From CAVAWX01 sp963642995 (GTDB taxonomy: Bacteria > Actinomycetota > Coriobacteriia > Coriobacteriales > QAMH01), in contig CAVIIZ010000026.1 in the NCBI GenBank assembly GCA_963642995.1, positions 1-21,074 on the forward strand: a stretch of DNA of 21,074 bases, written 5' to 3'. The position numbers were made by a program, and so were the translations under genes. Positions 1 to 7,182 of the stretch are shown piece after piece (the first letter of the stretch is position 1; each line of letters begins with the position of its first letter). Under the pieces are notes generated by a model. The model was not told where the DNA came from. It was given only the letters and a program-made list of their open reading frames with translations, and searched no databases.

Positions 1-1
1 G

Positions 2-1135
2 CTTTCCATTCCCGCGACCATCGAGGCGAACGGGCAGGCGTACACACTCACCTTGCTCGAAGACGCCTGCCTCGCAGACTGCCCGAATTTGCGTTCCGTC
101 GTGTTTCCCGACACCGTCCTCGAGGCGAAGACGATGCTTTTTGCCAACTCGCCCGTTGTCGAAGTCGATCTGGGCAGGAGCATCGAGAAGATAGACGGAA
201 GCTTCGACGGTGCCGGCAAGCTTGCCTCCATCGCCCTGCCCGACAGCTTGAAAATCATCGGCGAGCGTTCCTTCAGGAACTGCGCTTCGCTTTCGAGCAT
301 CGCCCTGCCCGAAAGCCTTGTCTCGCTCGGGTCCTACAGTTTTGCCGGCTGCACAAGCCTGAAAAGCGTGTCGTTGCCCGCCGGGTTGGAAAGCGTCGGC
401 TCCCACGCCTTCCAGGGGGCAGGCCTCGAGTCTGTAGACATTGCCGACGGAATCGGGCAGCTCGCCGCACACATGTTCCAGGGGACGCAGATCAAAGAGC
501 TGAGCATCCCCGGTTCCGTTGGAGAGCTGCCCGCCCTTTTCGAAGACGGGTCCTATTTCGAATCGACAAACGGCTCCCTCGTCCGGGTTATGGTCGGCGA
601 AGGCGTCGCTTCTTTAGGCCCGAACTGCTTTGCGGGCTGCAAAAGCCTCGCCGACGTCTCCTTGCCCAGCACCCTCTCCTCCATCGGCGAGCGGGCCTTT
701 TACGGCACGGGCAGCCTGAACGAGCTTTCCATCCCCTCGCAGGTGAACAGCATGGGCACGGGGGTTTTTCAAAACAGCGCCCTGCGCTTCGTGGATTTCC
801 CCCGATGCTCTGTGCCGGACAGGGCCTTCGAGGGCTGCGCACAGCTCGAGCGCGTGGCCTTGCCGTATGGTGTCGACTATATCGGCAAGCGCGCTTTCTA
901 CAAGTGCTCTGCCCTGCGATCTTGCGAGCTTCCCGCCTCCGTGAAAAGCGTTTCCTCTGAGGCTTTCCTGACAGACGGCGAGATCCGCGTGGCGCTTCCG
1001 GACTGCCAGATCGAAGACGATGCCTTCGCCTCCGAGACGACGCAGCTCGTCGTCGGCGCTGGCACAAACGCGCAGCGCTACGCCCTCGCCCGCGGGATTC
1101 CCTTCAATATAGACGAGGGGATCGATCGGCCATGA
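2..1135 (+). CDS. BspA-like leucine-rich repeat surface protein, 3' part (5' end outside window)
   Basis: The reading frame is open from base 2, so the gene starts upstream of the window; 377 codons remain. The TTG at 53 is internal and not a credible start. The protein is built of 22-24 residue repeats with the pattern ALPDSLKIIGERSFRNCASL, that is a LP-x-S/G-L-xx-I/V-G-xx-A/S-F-xx-C-xx-L unit repeated across most of its length. This is the LRR_5 (BspA / Treponema pallidum) class of leucine-rich repeat. The C-terminus (GTNAQRYALARGIPF) resembles the closing segment usual in BspA proteins, where a residue block is followed by YA-xx-xGIPF. Such proteins are generally exported and implicated in adhesion, but the signal peptide would lie outside the window. 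The stop overlaps the next start as ATGA (1132-1135), so the two genes are probably translationally coupled. Family assignment is firm; function is inferred. Confidence 0.85.
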   Translation, partial: LSIPATIEANGQAYTLTLLEDACLADCPNLRSVVFPDTVLEAKTMLFANSPVVEVDLGRSIEKIDGSFDGAGKLASIALPDSLKIIGERSFRNCASLSSIALPESLVSLGSYSFAGCTSLKSVSLPAGLESVGSHAFQGAGLESVDIADGIGQLAAHMFQGTQIKELSIPGSVGELPALFEDGSYFESTNGSLVRVMVGEGVASLGPNCFAGCKSLADVSLPSTLSSIGERAFYGTGSLNELSIPSQVNSMGTGVFQNSALRFVDFPRCSVPDRAFEGCAQLERVALPYGVDYIGKRAFYKCSALRSCELPASVKSVSSEAFLTDGEIRVALPDCQIEDDAFASETTQLVVGAGTNAQRYALARGIPFNIDEGIDRP

Positions 1136-2856
1136 GCAAAAAGTCGGGACCCGTGCTTGCCGCCCGGGGAAAAGGGGGCGCAGGGCACTCGCCTCGGGGC
1201 CGCCGCCTTCTCGCCTCGCTCTCGCGCGCTTTCACCTTCGACGCCGCCCACATCGCATTCCTCACGGCGGCGCTGCTCTTGTGCTGGCTTCCCCTGATCA
1301 TCATGGTGCAGCCCACGTCAATCGCCCCCGACACGGTGGCGCAGCTGCTGTGGTCACGCGGGTACGCGGCCTTCGATCCTTCATCGCGCGAAACCCTGCC
1401 CGGCTATACGGCAAGCGACCACCATCCCTACCTCGCGACGCTCGTCTACGGATTTTTCGACTGGATAGGGCACACGTTGCTCGGCAACGACGCGATAGGT
1501 CTTATGCTCTGCGGTGCCTGCCAGGCCGTCCTCACGGCCGCAGCGCTCATGGCCTTGACATGCTATTGCGTCTGCCGCTTGCAGGCGCCCAAAGCCGCGG
1601 GCTGGATTGCCTTTGCGTTTTACGCGATAGTGCCCGTATTCGCCATGAATTCCCAGGCCATCGTCAAAGATCTGACCTCGATGCCCTTTTTCATTTGCTG
1701 GACGGGCTGCTATCTGGCCATGATCCACCAGGCACGCGACGCGGGCAAGGTCTCCGCGAGAGTGCTCGTCTGTCTGATTGTGTTCGGGATAGCGGGCGCC
1801 CTCTTGCGCAAGACACTCGTGTACATCGAATTGCTGGCGCTTCTCGTCGCCCTTTTCGCGCTGAAGGGCAATCGCAAGAAGGTGCTGGGGGGCATGGCGG
1901 TTTTGGCCCTCGTCGTCATGCTCGTCGTCCCCAAGCTCGTGTTGCCCGCCCTCAACGTCGCGCCGGGCGGCTCTCAGGAGATGCTCGCCATCCCGGTGCA
2001 GCAGACAACCAAGGTGCTGATAGAGCGTTGGGAGGAGGTGCCGCAAGACGATCTGCAGACGATAGCGCGCGTGCTCGACATCGACACCGCAAAGGAGAAT
2101 TACAACGAGGAGTCGGCCGACAACGTAAAGGACAGGGCGGTCAAGCGCGACGCCTCTCTTCGGGACAAGCTCGCCTATCTTGCGGTATGGGTCAAGCAGG
2201 GAATCGCCTATCCGCGCCTCTACTTAGCCGCCGTCAGGTTTCAGAGGCCGCTGTACCTCTACACCGCCGACCCGCAAGCCCAGACCGTGGGCGAGATGCC
2301 GTCCGTGCGCTGGGGTTGGCCGGAGAAGGGCGGAAACGACCTGCTGCCCAACTACGATGCATGGGACGGAGGGGGTGTCTACCCCCAGACCGCCGGGCAG
2401 CGCACGGCAAGCGCGTACCTGGGCAACACTTGGGCCACGACACCCGTTTTGGGCCTGCTCGTGCGCCATCCGACCTACACCATCGTCTTGCCGCTCATCG
2501 CGCTGGCCTTGTGCCTGCGCAAGAGAAGCTGGAAAGCCTTCGTTGCCCTCATCCCGCTTTTCGCCTCCCTATGCGTCATCCTCATAGCACCCGCCTGCCA
2601 GGGACGCTACATCTACAACTGCCTCTACCTGGCGCCATTTTTCATCTGCATCCCGCTTTCATCTCTGGCCATCTCGCGTCGCCCCTCCAGACGCGACAGG
2701 CGGCGGGAAGGATCAAAAAACCGAGTCCGCCCGCGTTCCAGCTGCCGTGTCCCGGCAAGAGCAGAAGGCGCGGAAGATAAAAAACGCCTGCACGACACCC
2801 TGCAGGGCNNNNNNNNNNCCGAATCGCAAAGGTCGCGCACGTGCGCGGCGCGATAG
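1132..2856 (+). CDS. Polytopic membrane protein, DUF6020-like (probable lipid-linked glycosyltransferase); 3' end crosses assembly gap
   Basis: The start ATG at 1132 overlaps the upstream LRR stop (ATGA). After a basic N-terminus, the protein shows many hydrophobic segments: residues ~43-62, ~120-145, ~158-175, ~185-198, ~210-240, ~252-275, and a C-terminal set from ~445 to ~515. Between the first two is an acidic/His segment (TASDHHPYLATLVYGFFDWIG) followed later by QEMLAIPVQQT. That arrangement resembles DUF6020-type integral membrane proteins, which look like GT-C glycosyltransferases; I assign this from memory of the motifs. After the last helix (~residue 515) the frame continues as a basic tail, runs into ten N at 2809-2818 and stops at 2854-2856. 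If the gap is not really 10 bases, the C-terminus after residue ~559 is artificial, and the true stop may lie inside the gap. It may work with the downstream transferase on surface glycan, or glycosylate the neighbouring LRR protein. Confidence 0.7.
   Translation: MSKKSGPVLAARGKGGAGHSPRGRRLLASLSRAFTFDAAHIAFLTAALLLCWLPLIIMVQPTSIAPDTVAQLLWSRGYAAFDPSSRETLPGYTASDHHPYLATLVYGFFDWIGHTLLGNDAIGLMLCGACQAVLTAAALMALTCYCVCRLQAPKAAGWIAFAFYAIVPVFAMNSQAIVKDLTSMPFFICWTGCYLAMIHQARDAGKVSARVLVCLIVFGIAGALLRKTLVYIELLALLVALFALKGNRKKVLGGMAVLALVVMLVVPKLVLPALNVAPGGSQEMLAIPVQQTTKVLIERWEEVPQDDLQTIARVLDIDTAKENYNEESADNVKDRAVKRDASLRDKLAYLAVWVKQGIAYPRLYLAAVRFQRPLYLYTADPQAQTVGEMPSVRWGWPEKGGNDLLPNYDAWDGGGVYPQTAGQRTASAYLGNTWATTPVLGLLVRHPTYTIVLPLIALALCLRKRSWKAFVALIPLFASLCVILIAPACQGRYIYNCLYLAPFFICIPLSSLAISRRPSRRDRRREGSKNRVRPRSSCRVPARAEGAEDKKRLHDTLQGXXXXESQRSRTCAAR
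2809..2818. other. Assembly gap (10 N)
   Basis: Ten undetermined bases interrupt the end of the membrane-protein frame and the upstream region of the GlfT2-like gene. The true length is unknown, so nothing can be said about the operon junction or a promoter at this point. Confidence 0.99.
2834..2847. repeat. 14-bp perfect palindrome upstream of the GlfT2-like gene
   Basis: CGCGCACGTGCGCG is self-complementary over 14 bases. It lies just after the gap and 72 bases before the transferase start. It could be an operator or a chance GC palindrome. No clear -35/-10 pair is visible next to it. Confidence 0.45.
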
Positions 2857-2919
2857 GATAGACTTCACGGCAATCATGCGTACAACGGTTTTGCAACCGC
2901 ACCGGCAGAAAGGAACGCG

Positions 2920-4848
2920 ATGCAACAGTTCAAGCTGTCCAATGTCCTCCTCCACACGTCCTGGCAGTTCCACAAGGCCCCGACCCTGTATTGCGCCGTG
3001 GACGGCGAGGAGGCCGTGCTCGCCCCCGTCAAAGGCGGCGACGGCGATGCCTGCGAGCTGCGCGGGCCGGGCACCTTCGACTTCACCACCTTCTTCAACA
3101 GCGCCTCCGTGTTCAAATGGCGCCGCTACGCAGACGTCGAGAAAATCTGGCTGCATGTCGAGTTGAAGGGCGCGGCGGCCGGCCTCGTGCAGACCCGGGC
3201 GGACTCCTACACCTACCATCCCGAGCAGGTGCCGGGCAGCGCGCTGGACGTCGCGGCCTCGGACGAATGGCAGGCCTTCGACATAGAGCTCGACCTGGAC
3301 GCCACCGAGGTGGTCCATGCCTTCTCGATCGAGACGAACGGAAGCGTCTGCATACGCAACGGCTACTACTACACCGAAGTCGACTCCTCGCGCCTGCGCG
3401 ACGTCGAGCTTGCCCTGTGCACGACCACCTTCAAAAAGGAGGAGTACATACAGCGCAACGTCGATGTGATCAGCAAGCGCCTGCTCGCCTCGGGTGAAGA
3501 CGTGGCAGGCCACTTCCACATGCACATCGTCGACAACGGGCGCACGCTCGACGCCTCGGCGCTGGAGTCCGAGCACATCAGCGTCCATCCCAACCCCAAC
3601 GCGGGCGGTGCGGGCGGCTTCGCGCGCGGCATGATCGAGGCCATGGAGCAGGAGCCGCGCGCCACGCACGTGCTGCTCATGGACGATGACGTGCGCATCT
3701 CGGCCGAGAGCATCATCCGCAGCTACCAGCTCCTCAGAATCGTCAACGACGAGTACGCCGGGGCGTTTCTGTCCGGCGCCATGATGAACATGGACGAGCC
3801 CGAGGTCCGCACGGAAGACGTCGGCTACGTCGACGTGTGCGGCAAGTACTTCCCGCTCAAGCCGTGGGAGCGCATGAGCGTGCTGCATGACATGGTCTAC
3901 AACGAGACCTTCACCGTGCCGGATAGCGTTTCGGAGCGCCCCGACATGGTCGAGCAGTGCTATGCGGCCTGGTGGTACTGCGTCATCCCCGTGGCCGCCA
4001 TCGAGGAAAACGGCCTGCCGCTGCCCGTGTTCGTGCGCTGCGACGACGTGGAGTACAACCTGCGCTGCCGCCCGCGCCTCATGACGATGAACGGTATCTG
4101 CGTGTGGCACGAGCCTTTCAACATGCGCTACAGCGCCGCCGTCGAGCGCTACCAGATGATGCGCAACGTCAACCTCGCCCAGTTCACCACGGGCATGGCC
4201 TCCATGTCGGACTTTCACCGCGAATTCAAGCGCACGTTCCGGCTGGACATCAAGAAGTTCGACTACGACGATGCGGAGCTGGCACTCGAGGGCTTCGAGG
4301 ATTTCCTGAAAGGCCCGGATTTCATCGCGACGCCCGGCCAGGCCGAGAAAAGCTATCTTGCGGCGTTGAAGAAGCAGGAGAAGTTCATGAGCTTCGACGA
4401 GGCCCGCGAAGAGCTTGCGGGTCTGGGGATCGACCTCGACAAGATCACGACTTGCGACATATTGAAGCTGTCCAGCGAGACGAAGGGCAGCTATATCGAG
4501 CGCTTCAAACGGCGCGTGGTGAAAGAGCAGCTGACCGGGCAGCGCTTCGCCGGCGGTAAATACTACGACGACAAGGCCCCCATCGTCATCGACGGCAAGG
4601 GCTTCTACGACCCGGGCGCCAAGATCGACCACCACGACACCATCGTCGCCGTCGACATCGAGCGCAAACGCGTCGCGATCCGCCGCATGGACCACGAGCG
4701 CTTCAACGAGCTGTGGAAGCGCTACAGAGACGACCTGAAGGCTTATCGAAACGGCAAGGAACGCTTGAAAAAAGAGTATGCGGCGGCACGCGAAAAGCTC
4801 ACATCGGTTGCATTCTGGAAGCACTACCTCGGCATAGACGAGAACTGA
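2920..4848 (+). CDS. GlfT2-like GT2-family galactofuranosyltransferase
   Basis: This 642-residue protein matches mycobacterial GlfT2 (about 637 residues) in length and architecture. An N-terminal beta-rich domain (~1-150) precedes the GT-A core, with IVDNG at ~206, NPNAGGAGGFARG at ~227-239, and a metal-binding triad LLMDDDV with D255-D257. The acceptor/catalytic segment is FVRCDDVEYNLRC with D375-D376, followed by VWHEPF with H397 and YQMMRNVN. A C-terminal helical domain rich in K/E completes it. In GlfT2 the corresponding DDD, DD and His residues bind Mn2+/UDP-Galf and the acceptor. The predicted role is processive transfer of galactofuranose (or a related sugar) from UDP-sugar to a lipid-linked glycan at the inner face of the membrane. 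AAAGGA precedes the ATG by 6-7 bases. The gene converges on gtrA, whose stop is 36 bp away. The exact sugar is not provable here. Confidence 0.85.
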   Translation: MQQFKLSNVLLHTSWQFHKAPTLYCAVDGEEAVLAPVKGGDGDACELRGPGTFDFTTFFNSASVFKWRRYADVEKIWLHVELKGAAAGLVQTRADSYTYHPEQVPGSALDVAASDEWQAFDIELDLDATEVVHAFSIETNGSVCIRNGYYYTEVDSSRLRDVELALCTTTFKKEEYIQRNVDVISKRLLASGEDVAGHFHMHIVDNGRTLDASALESEHISVHPNPNAGGAGGFARGMIEAMEQEPRATHVLLMDDDVRISAESIIRSYQLLRIVNDEYAGAFLSGAMMNMDEPEVRTEDVGYVDVCGKYFPLKPWERMSVLHDMVYNETFTVPDSVSERPDMVEQCYAAWWYCVIPVAAIEENGLPLPVFVRCDDVEYNLRCRPRLMTMNGICVWHEPFNMRYSAAVERYQMMRNVNLAQFTTGMASMSDFHREFKRTFRLDIKKFDYDDAELALEGFEDFLKGPDFIATPGQAEKSYLAALKKQEKFMSFDEAREELAGLGIDLDKITTCDILKLSSETKGSYIERFKRRVVKEQLTGQRFAGGKYYDDKAPIVIDGKGFYDPGAKIDHHDTIVAVDIERKRVAIRRMDHERFNELWKRYRDDLKAYRNGKERLKKEYAAAREKLTSVAFWKHYLGIDEN

Positions 4849-4884
4849 CGCGGCATTCGGCGCTTCGGGGAAATTCGGACGGGC

Positions 4885-5313
4885 CTACGGGCGCCGGGGC
4901 GGGCGATCGTCGGCCGGCGTGTCGTGCTGTTCGAGGAAAATCTTGCGCGTGATGAAGTTGTAGACCATGACCAGGGCGGTGGCGACGAGCTTGCCCGCCC
5001 ATTCGGCGATGCTGCACACGTCCACGCACGCCCACAGGAAGATCTGGTTCAACACCAGCCCGACGACGCTCAAGACGAAGAAGATGGCGAACTGCTGCAT
5101 CGCCGTCTGCGTCTCCTTGCCCTGGAAGACGTAGCGCATCGAGGCGGCGTAGTTGAAGACGGTCGAGACGAGAAACGAGATGGCGGCGGCGAGAAGGTAG
5201 TTCACCTGGAACAGGTAGGTGAGGGCGAGGAAGATGCCGTAGTCGATGCAAAACGCGATGAAGCCGACGATGCCGAACTTCACTATCTGGGCTATGAGCT
5301 TCCCCAATTTCAT
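4885..5313 (-). CDS. GtrA-family membrane protein (polyprenyl-phosphate sugar flippase-like)
   Basis: From ATG at 5313 the protein has 142 residues and four transmembrane helices, the usual GtrA size and topology. Helix 1 is IVKFGIVGFIAFCIDYGIFL and helix 2 is YLLAAAISFLVSTVFNYAAS. The conserved FNY--S-RYVF element between helices 2 and 3 is present as FNYAASMRYVF. Helices 3 and 4 follow, and the chain ends in a polar tail. A strong Shine-Dalgarno (GAGGAGAAGG, 5321-5330) stands 7 bases upstream of this ATG; the longer frame up to 5466 has an alanine/arginine-rich, leader-like sequence and is rejected. GtrA proteins are thought to move polyprenyl-phosphate-linked sugars across the membrane. 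The gene lies in the same direction as the FAD enzyme but is separated from it by the antisense ATPase. A TATACT promoter lies about 120 bp upstream. Confidence 0.88.
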   Translation of the reverse strand: MKLGKLIAQIVKFGIVGFIAFCIDYGIFLALTYLFQVNYLLAAAISFLVSTVFNYAASMRYVFQGKETQTAMQQFAIFFVLSVVGLVLNQIFLWACVDVCSIAEWAGKLVATALVMVYNFITRKIFLEQHDTPADDRPPRRP

Positions 5314-5320
5314 GGACGTG

Positions 5321-5330
5321 CCTTCTCCTC
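5321..5330 (-). promoter_or_regulatory. Ribosome binding site of gtrA-family gene
   Basis: On the minus strand GAGGAGAAGG ends 7 bases before the ATG at 5313. It decides the start against the 51-codon longer frame. Confidence 0.75.
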
Positions 5331-5440
5331 GCTTTTCGTGCCTGCTCGCGCTGTTCGCGTCCGTGTTTCGCGTCCCGTGCCGTGTGGCGCGCGGCGTGCA
5401 GCTCGCCGCAGCGACTTGCGCGGCATGCGCGGCGTGCGCG

Positions 5441-5449
5441 AGTATAGCA
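5441..5449 (-). promoter_or_regulatory. Candidate extended -10 promoter for the gtrA-family gene
   Basis: Read on the minus strand, TGCTATACT is an extended -10 (TG-N-TATACT) about 120 bases upstream of the gtrA start. No good -35 is seen, which extended -10 promoters can tolerate. The same GCTATACTC core recurs at 16406-16414 upstream of the SpaA-like gene. Confidence 0.5.
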
Positions 5450-5619
5450 AGTGCCCGTGACGGCACCGTGTTCGTGTCTGCGATGCCGATGCGGCCGCGC
5501 CTTCGGCGGCGGATGGAATGCGGTCCGGCGCTCGCTTTCCGGGGGAGGGGGCGAACGTGTCTTTCGTGTCAGCCTGCCCGAGGGAAAACCGGAAGCGGTT
5601 GCGAAGCTCGTCAAGTGCA

Positions 5620-5718
5620 AAAGTTCTGCGCCTCGTGCAATATCGATGCAGCGAAGTTCTGCGCCTCGTGCAAAATTCTTGCCTTGAAGTTCTGCGCCTC
5701 GTGCTAAAATGCTGGTGA
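5620..5718. repeat. Three tandem 33-bp repeats upstream of DUF4143 ATPase
   Basis: Units start at 5620, 5653 and 5686, exactly 33 bp apart. Eighteen bases (AAGTTCTGCGCCTCGTGC) are identical in all three; the remaining ~15 bases of each unit differ. The core holds an imperfect dyad, TGCGC-CTC-GTGCA, with one G-U type mismatch. The last unit contains a TAAAAT element (5705-5710) and ends 27 bases before the ATPase start. The position suggests an operator array over the promoter. A diverged array with the same period lies at 19659-19790 next to an ATPase remnant. There is no cas gene, and the period is too short for a CRISPR. Confidence 0.9.
5684..5710 (+). promoter_or_regulatory. Candidate promoter of the DUF4143 ATPase, inside the repeats
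   Basis: TTGAAG (5684-5689) and TAAAAT (5705-5710) are separated by 15 bases, slightly short of optimal. The -10 lies 36 bases before the ATG at 5746. Both hexamers fall in the repeat array, so a repeat-binding protein would block or recruit polymerase. Confidence 0.4.
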
Positions 5719-5745
5719 GAATAGGTGTAGAAAGAAAGGCAAGCA

Positions 5746-7107
5746 ATGCTCGAGCGAAAGGCGTATCAGGACCTCCTGTCGTGGAAGAATCGCAGCAACG
5801 GCTCCACGGCATTGCTCGTCGAGGGCGCGCGTCGCGTCGGCAAGAGCACGCTTGTGCGGGAGTTCGGGGAAAGGGAGTACGATTCCTGCCTCGTCATCGA
5901 CTTCTTCCAGGCGCCGCAAGAGGTGAGAGGCTATTTCTCGGATCTGCTTTTCGATTTGGACACGTTGTTTCTGTACTTGTCCACGTTTTACGGGGTCGAG
6001 CTGTTCGAGCGCAGGTCGCTTCTGATCTTCGACGAGGTCCAGATGTGCCCCGCTGCTCGCGGCGCCGTCAAGTACCTCGTGGCCGATGGCCGCTTCGACT
6101 ACATCGAGACGGGCTCGCTTTTGTCCATACGCCAAAACGTGCAGGGCATCATCGTGCCCTCCGAGGAAGAGGCCTTGGAGCTCAACCCGCTCGATTTCGA
6201 GGAGTTCTGCTGGGCGATGGGGCAAAAGCAGCTCGCCGATCTGGTGAAAGATCGCTTCGAGGCGTTGGAGCCGTTGCCGGACGCGCTGCATCGCAAGGCG
6301 TCTGCACTGCTGCGCGAGTACATGTTGGTGGGGGGAATGCCCAAGCCCGTCGACGTGTACGCCGCGCAAAGGAAGTTCGAGCCCGTCGATGCCGAGAAGA
6401 GGCGCATATTGGCGCTTTACCGAAACGATGTGGCCAGATTCGCGCATGGGCACGAATTCAAGGTGGCGTCCGTGCTCGACGGCATACCCGGCCAGCTGTC
6501 GAAACACGAGAAAAAATTCAAGCTCAGCTCCCTTGGCGTCAACGCCCGCATGAGGTCGTACGAGGAGGCGTTCTTCTGGCTGGCCGACGCGCGCATCGCA
6601 AACGTCTGCTATGCGGCGTGCGACCCGTCTGTGGGCTTGTCGCTGAACATGGACAAGACTTCCCTCAAGTGCTACATGGCAGACACCGGCTTGCTGGTGA
6701 GCCTTGCCTTTGCCGACGACATCCATACAGACGAGAGCGTCTACCGCCTTGTGTTGAGGGGCGATATAGGCGTCAACGAGGGCATGCTCACGGAAAACAT
6801 CGTGGCTCAGATGCTGGTCGCCGGCGGCCACAAGCTCTTCTTCTACTCGCAATCCGGCAAAGCCCAAGGCGAAGAACGCATGGAGATAGATTTTCTGGTC
6901 AAAAGGCCTTATGTGAATGCCGCCGGCAAACCGAGGATCTCGCCTGTCGAGGTGAAGTCGCCCAGACAGTACGGGACATCGTCGCTCGACAAGTTCAAGG
7001 GGCGTTTCGGCAAGAAGATCGGTGTGCAGTACGTGCTCCACCCCAAGCAGCTCAAGGTGGAGGCAGAGCGTGTCTATTTGCCTCTCTACATGGGGTTTTG
7101 CCTTTAG
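5746..7107 (+). CDS. AAA+ family ATPase with C-terminal DUF4143 / PD-(D/E)XK-like domain
   Basis: This is a complete 453-residue member of a family common in gut bacteria and archaea. Walker A is GARRVGKST (residues 27-35), Walker B LLIFDEVQ (92-99), and a sensor-like IETGSLLS lies near 117. The middle (~195-330) is the helical DUF4143 region. The C-terminus carries a nuclease-fold signature, MEIDFLV (D382) ... SPVEVKS (E402, K404), and ends VYLPLYMGFCL. The biochemical role of this family is not established; mobility and defence-related ideas exist but are unproven. An AAAGG stretch precedes the ATG by 6 bases. The gene stands alone, antisense to its neighbours, between the FAD gene and gtrA, and has 33-bp repeats in its promoter. 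Two broken relatives lie at 19789-20680. The combination looks like an insertion into a once continuous minus-strand cluster. Confidence 0.9.
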   Translation: MLERKAYQDLLSWKNRSNGSTALLVEGARRVGKSTLVREFGEREYDSCLVIDFFQAPQEVRGYFSDLLFDLDTLFLYLSTFYGVELFERRSLLIFDEVQMCPAARGAVKYLVADGRFDYIETGSLLSIRQNVQGIIVPSEEEALELNPLDFEEFCWAMGQKQLADLVKDRFEALEPLPDALHRKASALLREYMLVGGMPKPVDVYAAQRKFEPVDAEKRRILALYRNDVARFAHGHEFKVASVLDGIPGQLSKHEKKFKLSSLGVNARMRSYEEAFFWLADARIANVCYAACDPSVGLSLNMDKTSLKCYMADTGLLVSLAFADDIHTDESVYRLVLRGDIGVNEGMLTENIVAQMLVAGGHKLFFYSQSGKAQGEERMEIDFLVKRPYVNAAGKPRISPVEVKSPRQYGTSSLDKFKGRFGKKIGVQYVLHPKQLKVEAERVYLPLYMGFCL

Positions 7108-7182
7108 GGCAGCGCTTGCATGGCCGGGACCCGGAGTCTGCTGCCCGCCCCGCCCGCGCTCGCCGCTGCCGGCCTGCGCCGT

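Noticed and set aside
2713..4824. 703-codon open frame on the minus strand opposite the GlfT2-like gene
   Set aside because: It is the codon-bias shadow of a well-supported gene; the translation is His/Val/Asp-rich with no recognisable domain.
4885..5466. 193-residue version of the GtrA protein
   Set aside because: The extra 51 residues are low-complexity, and the strong ribosome binding site is at the internal ATG (5313).
5620..5718. CRISPR array
   Set aside because: Only 3 units with an 18-base core and ~15-base spacers, no cas genes, and the last unit overlaps a promoter.
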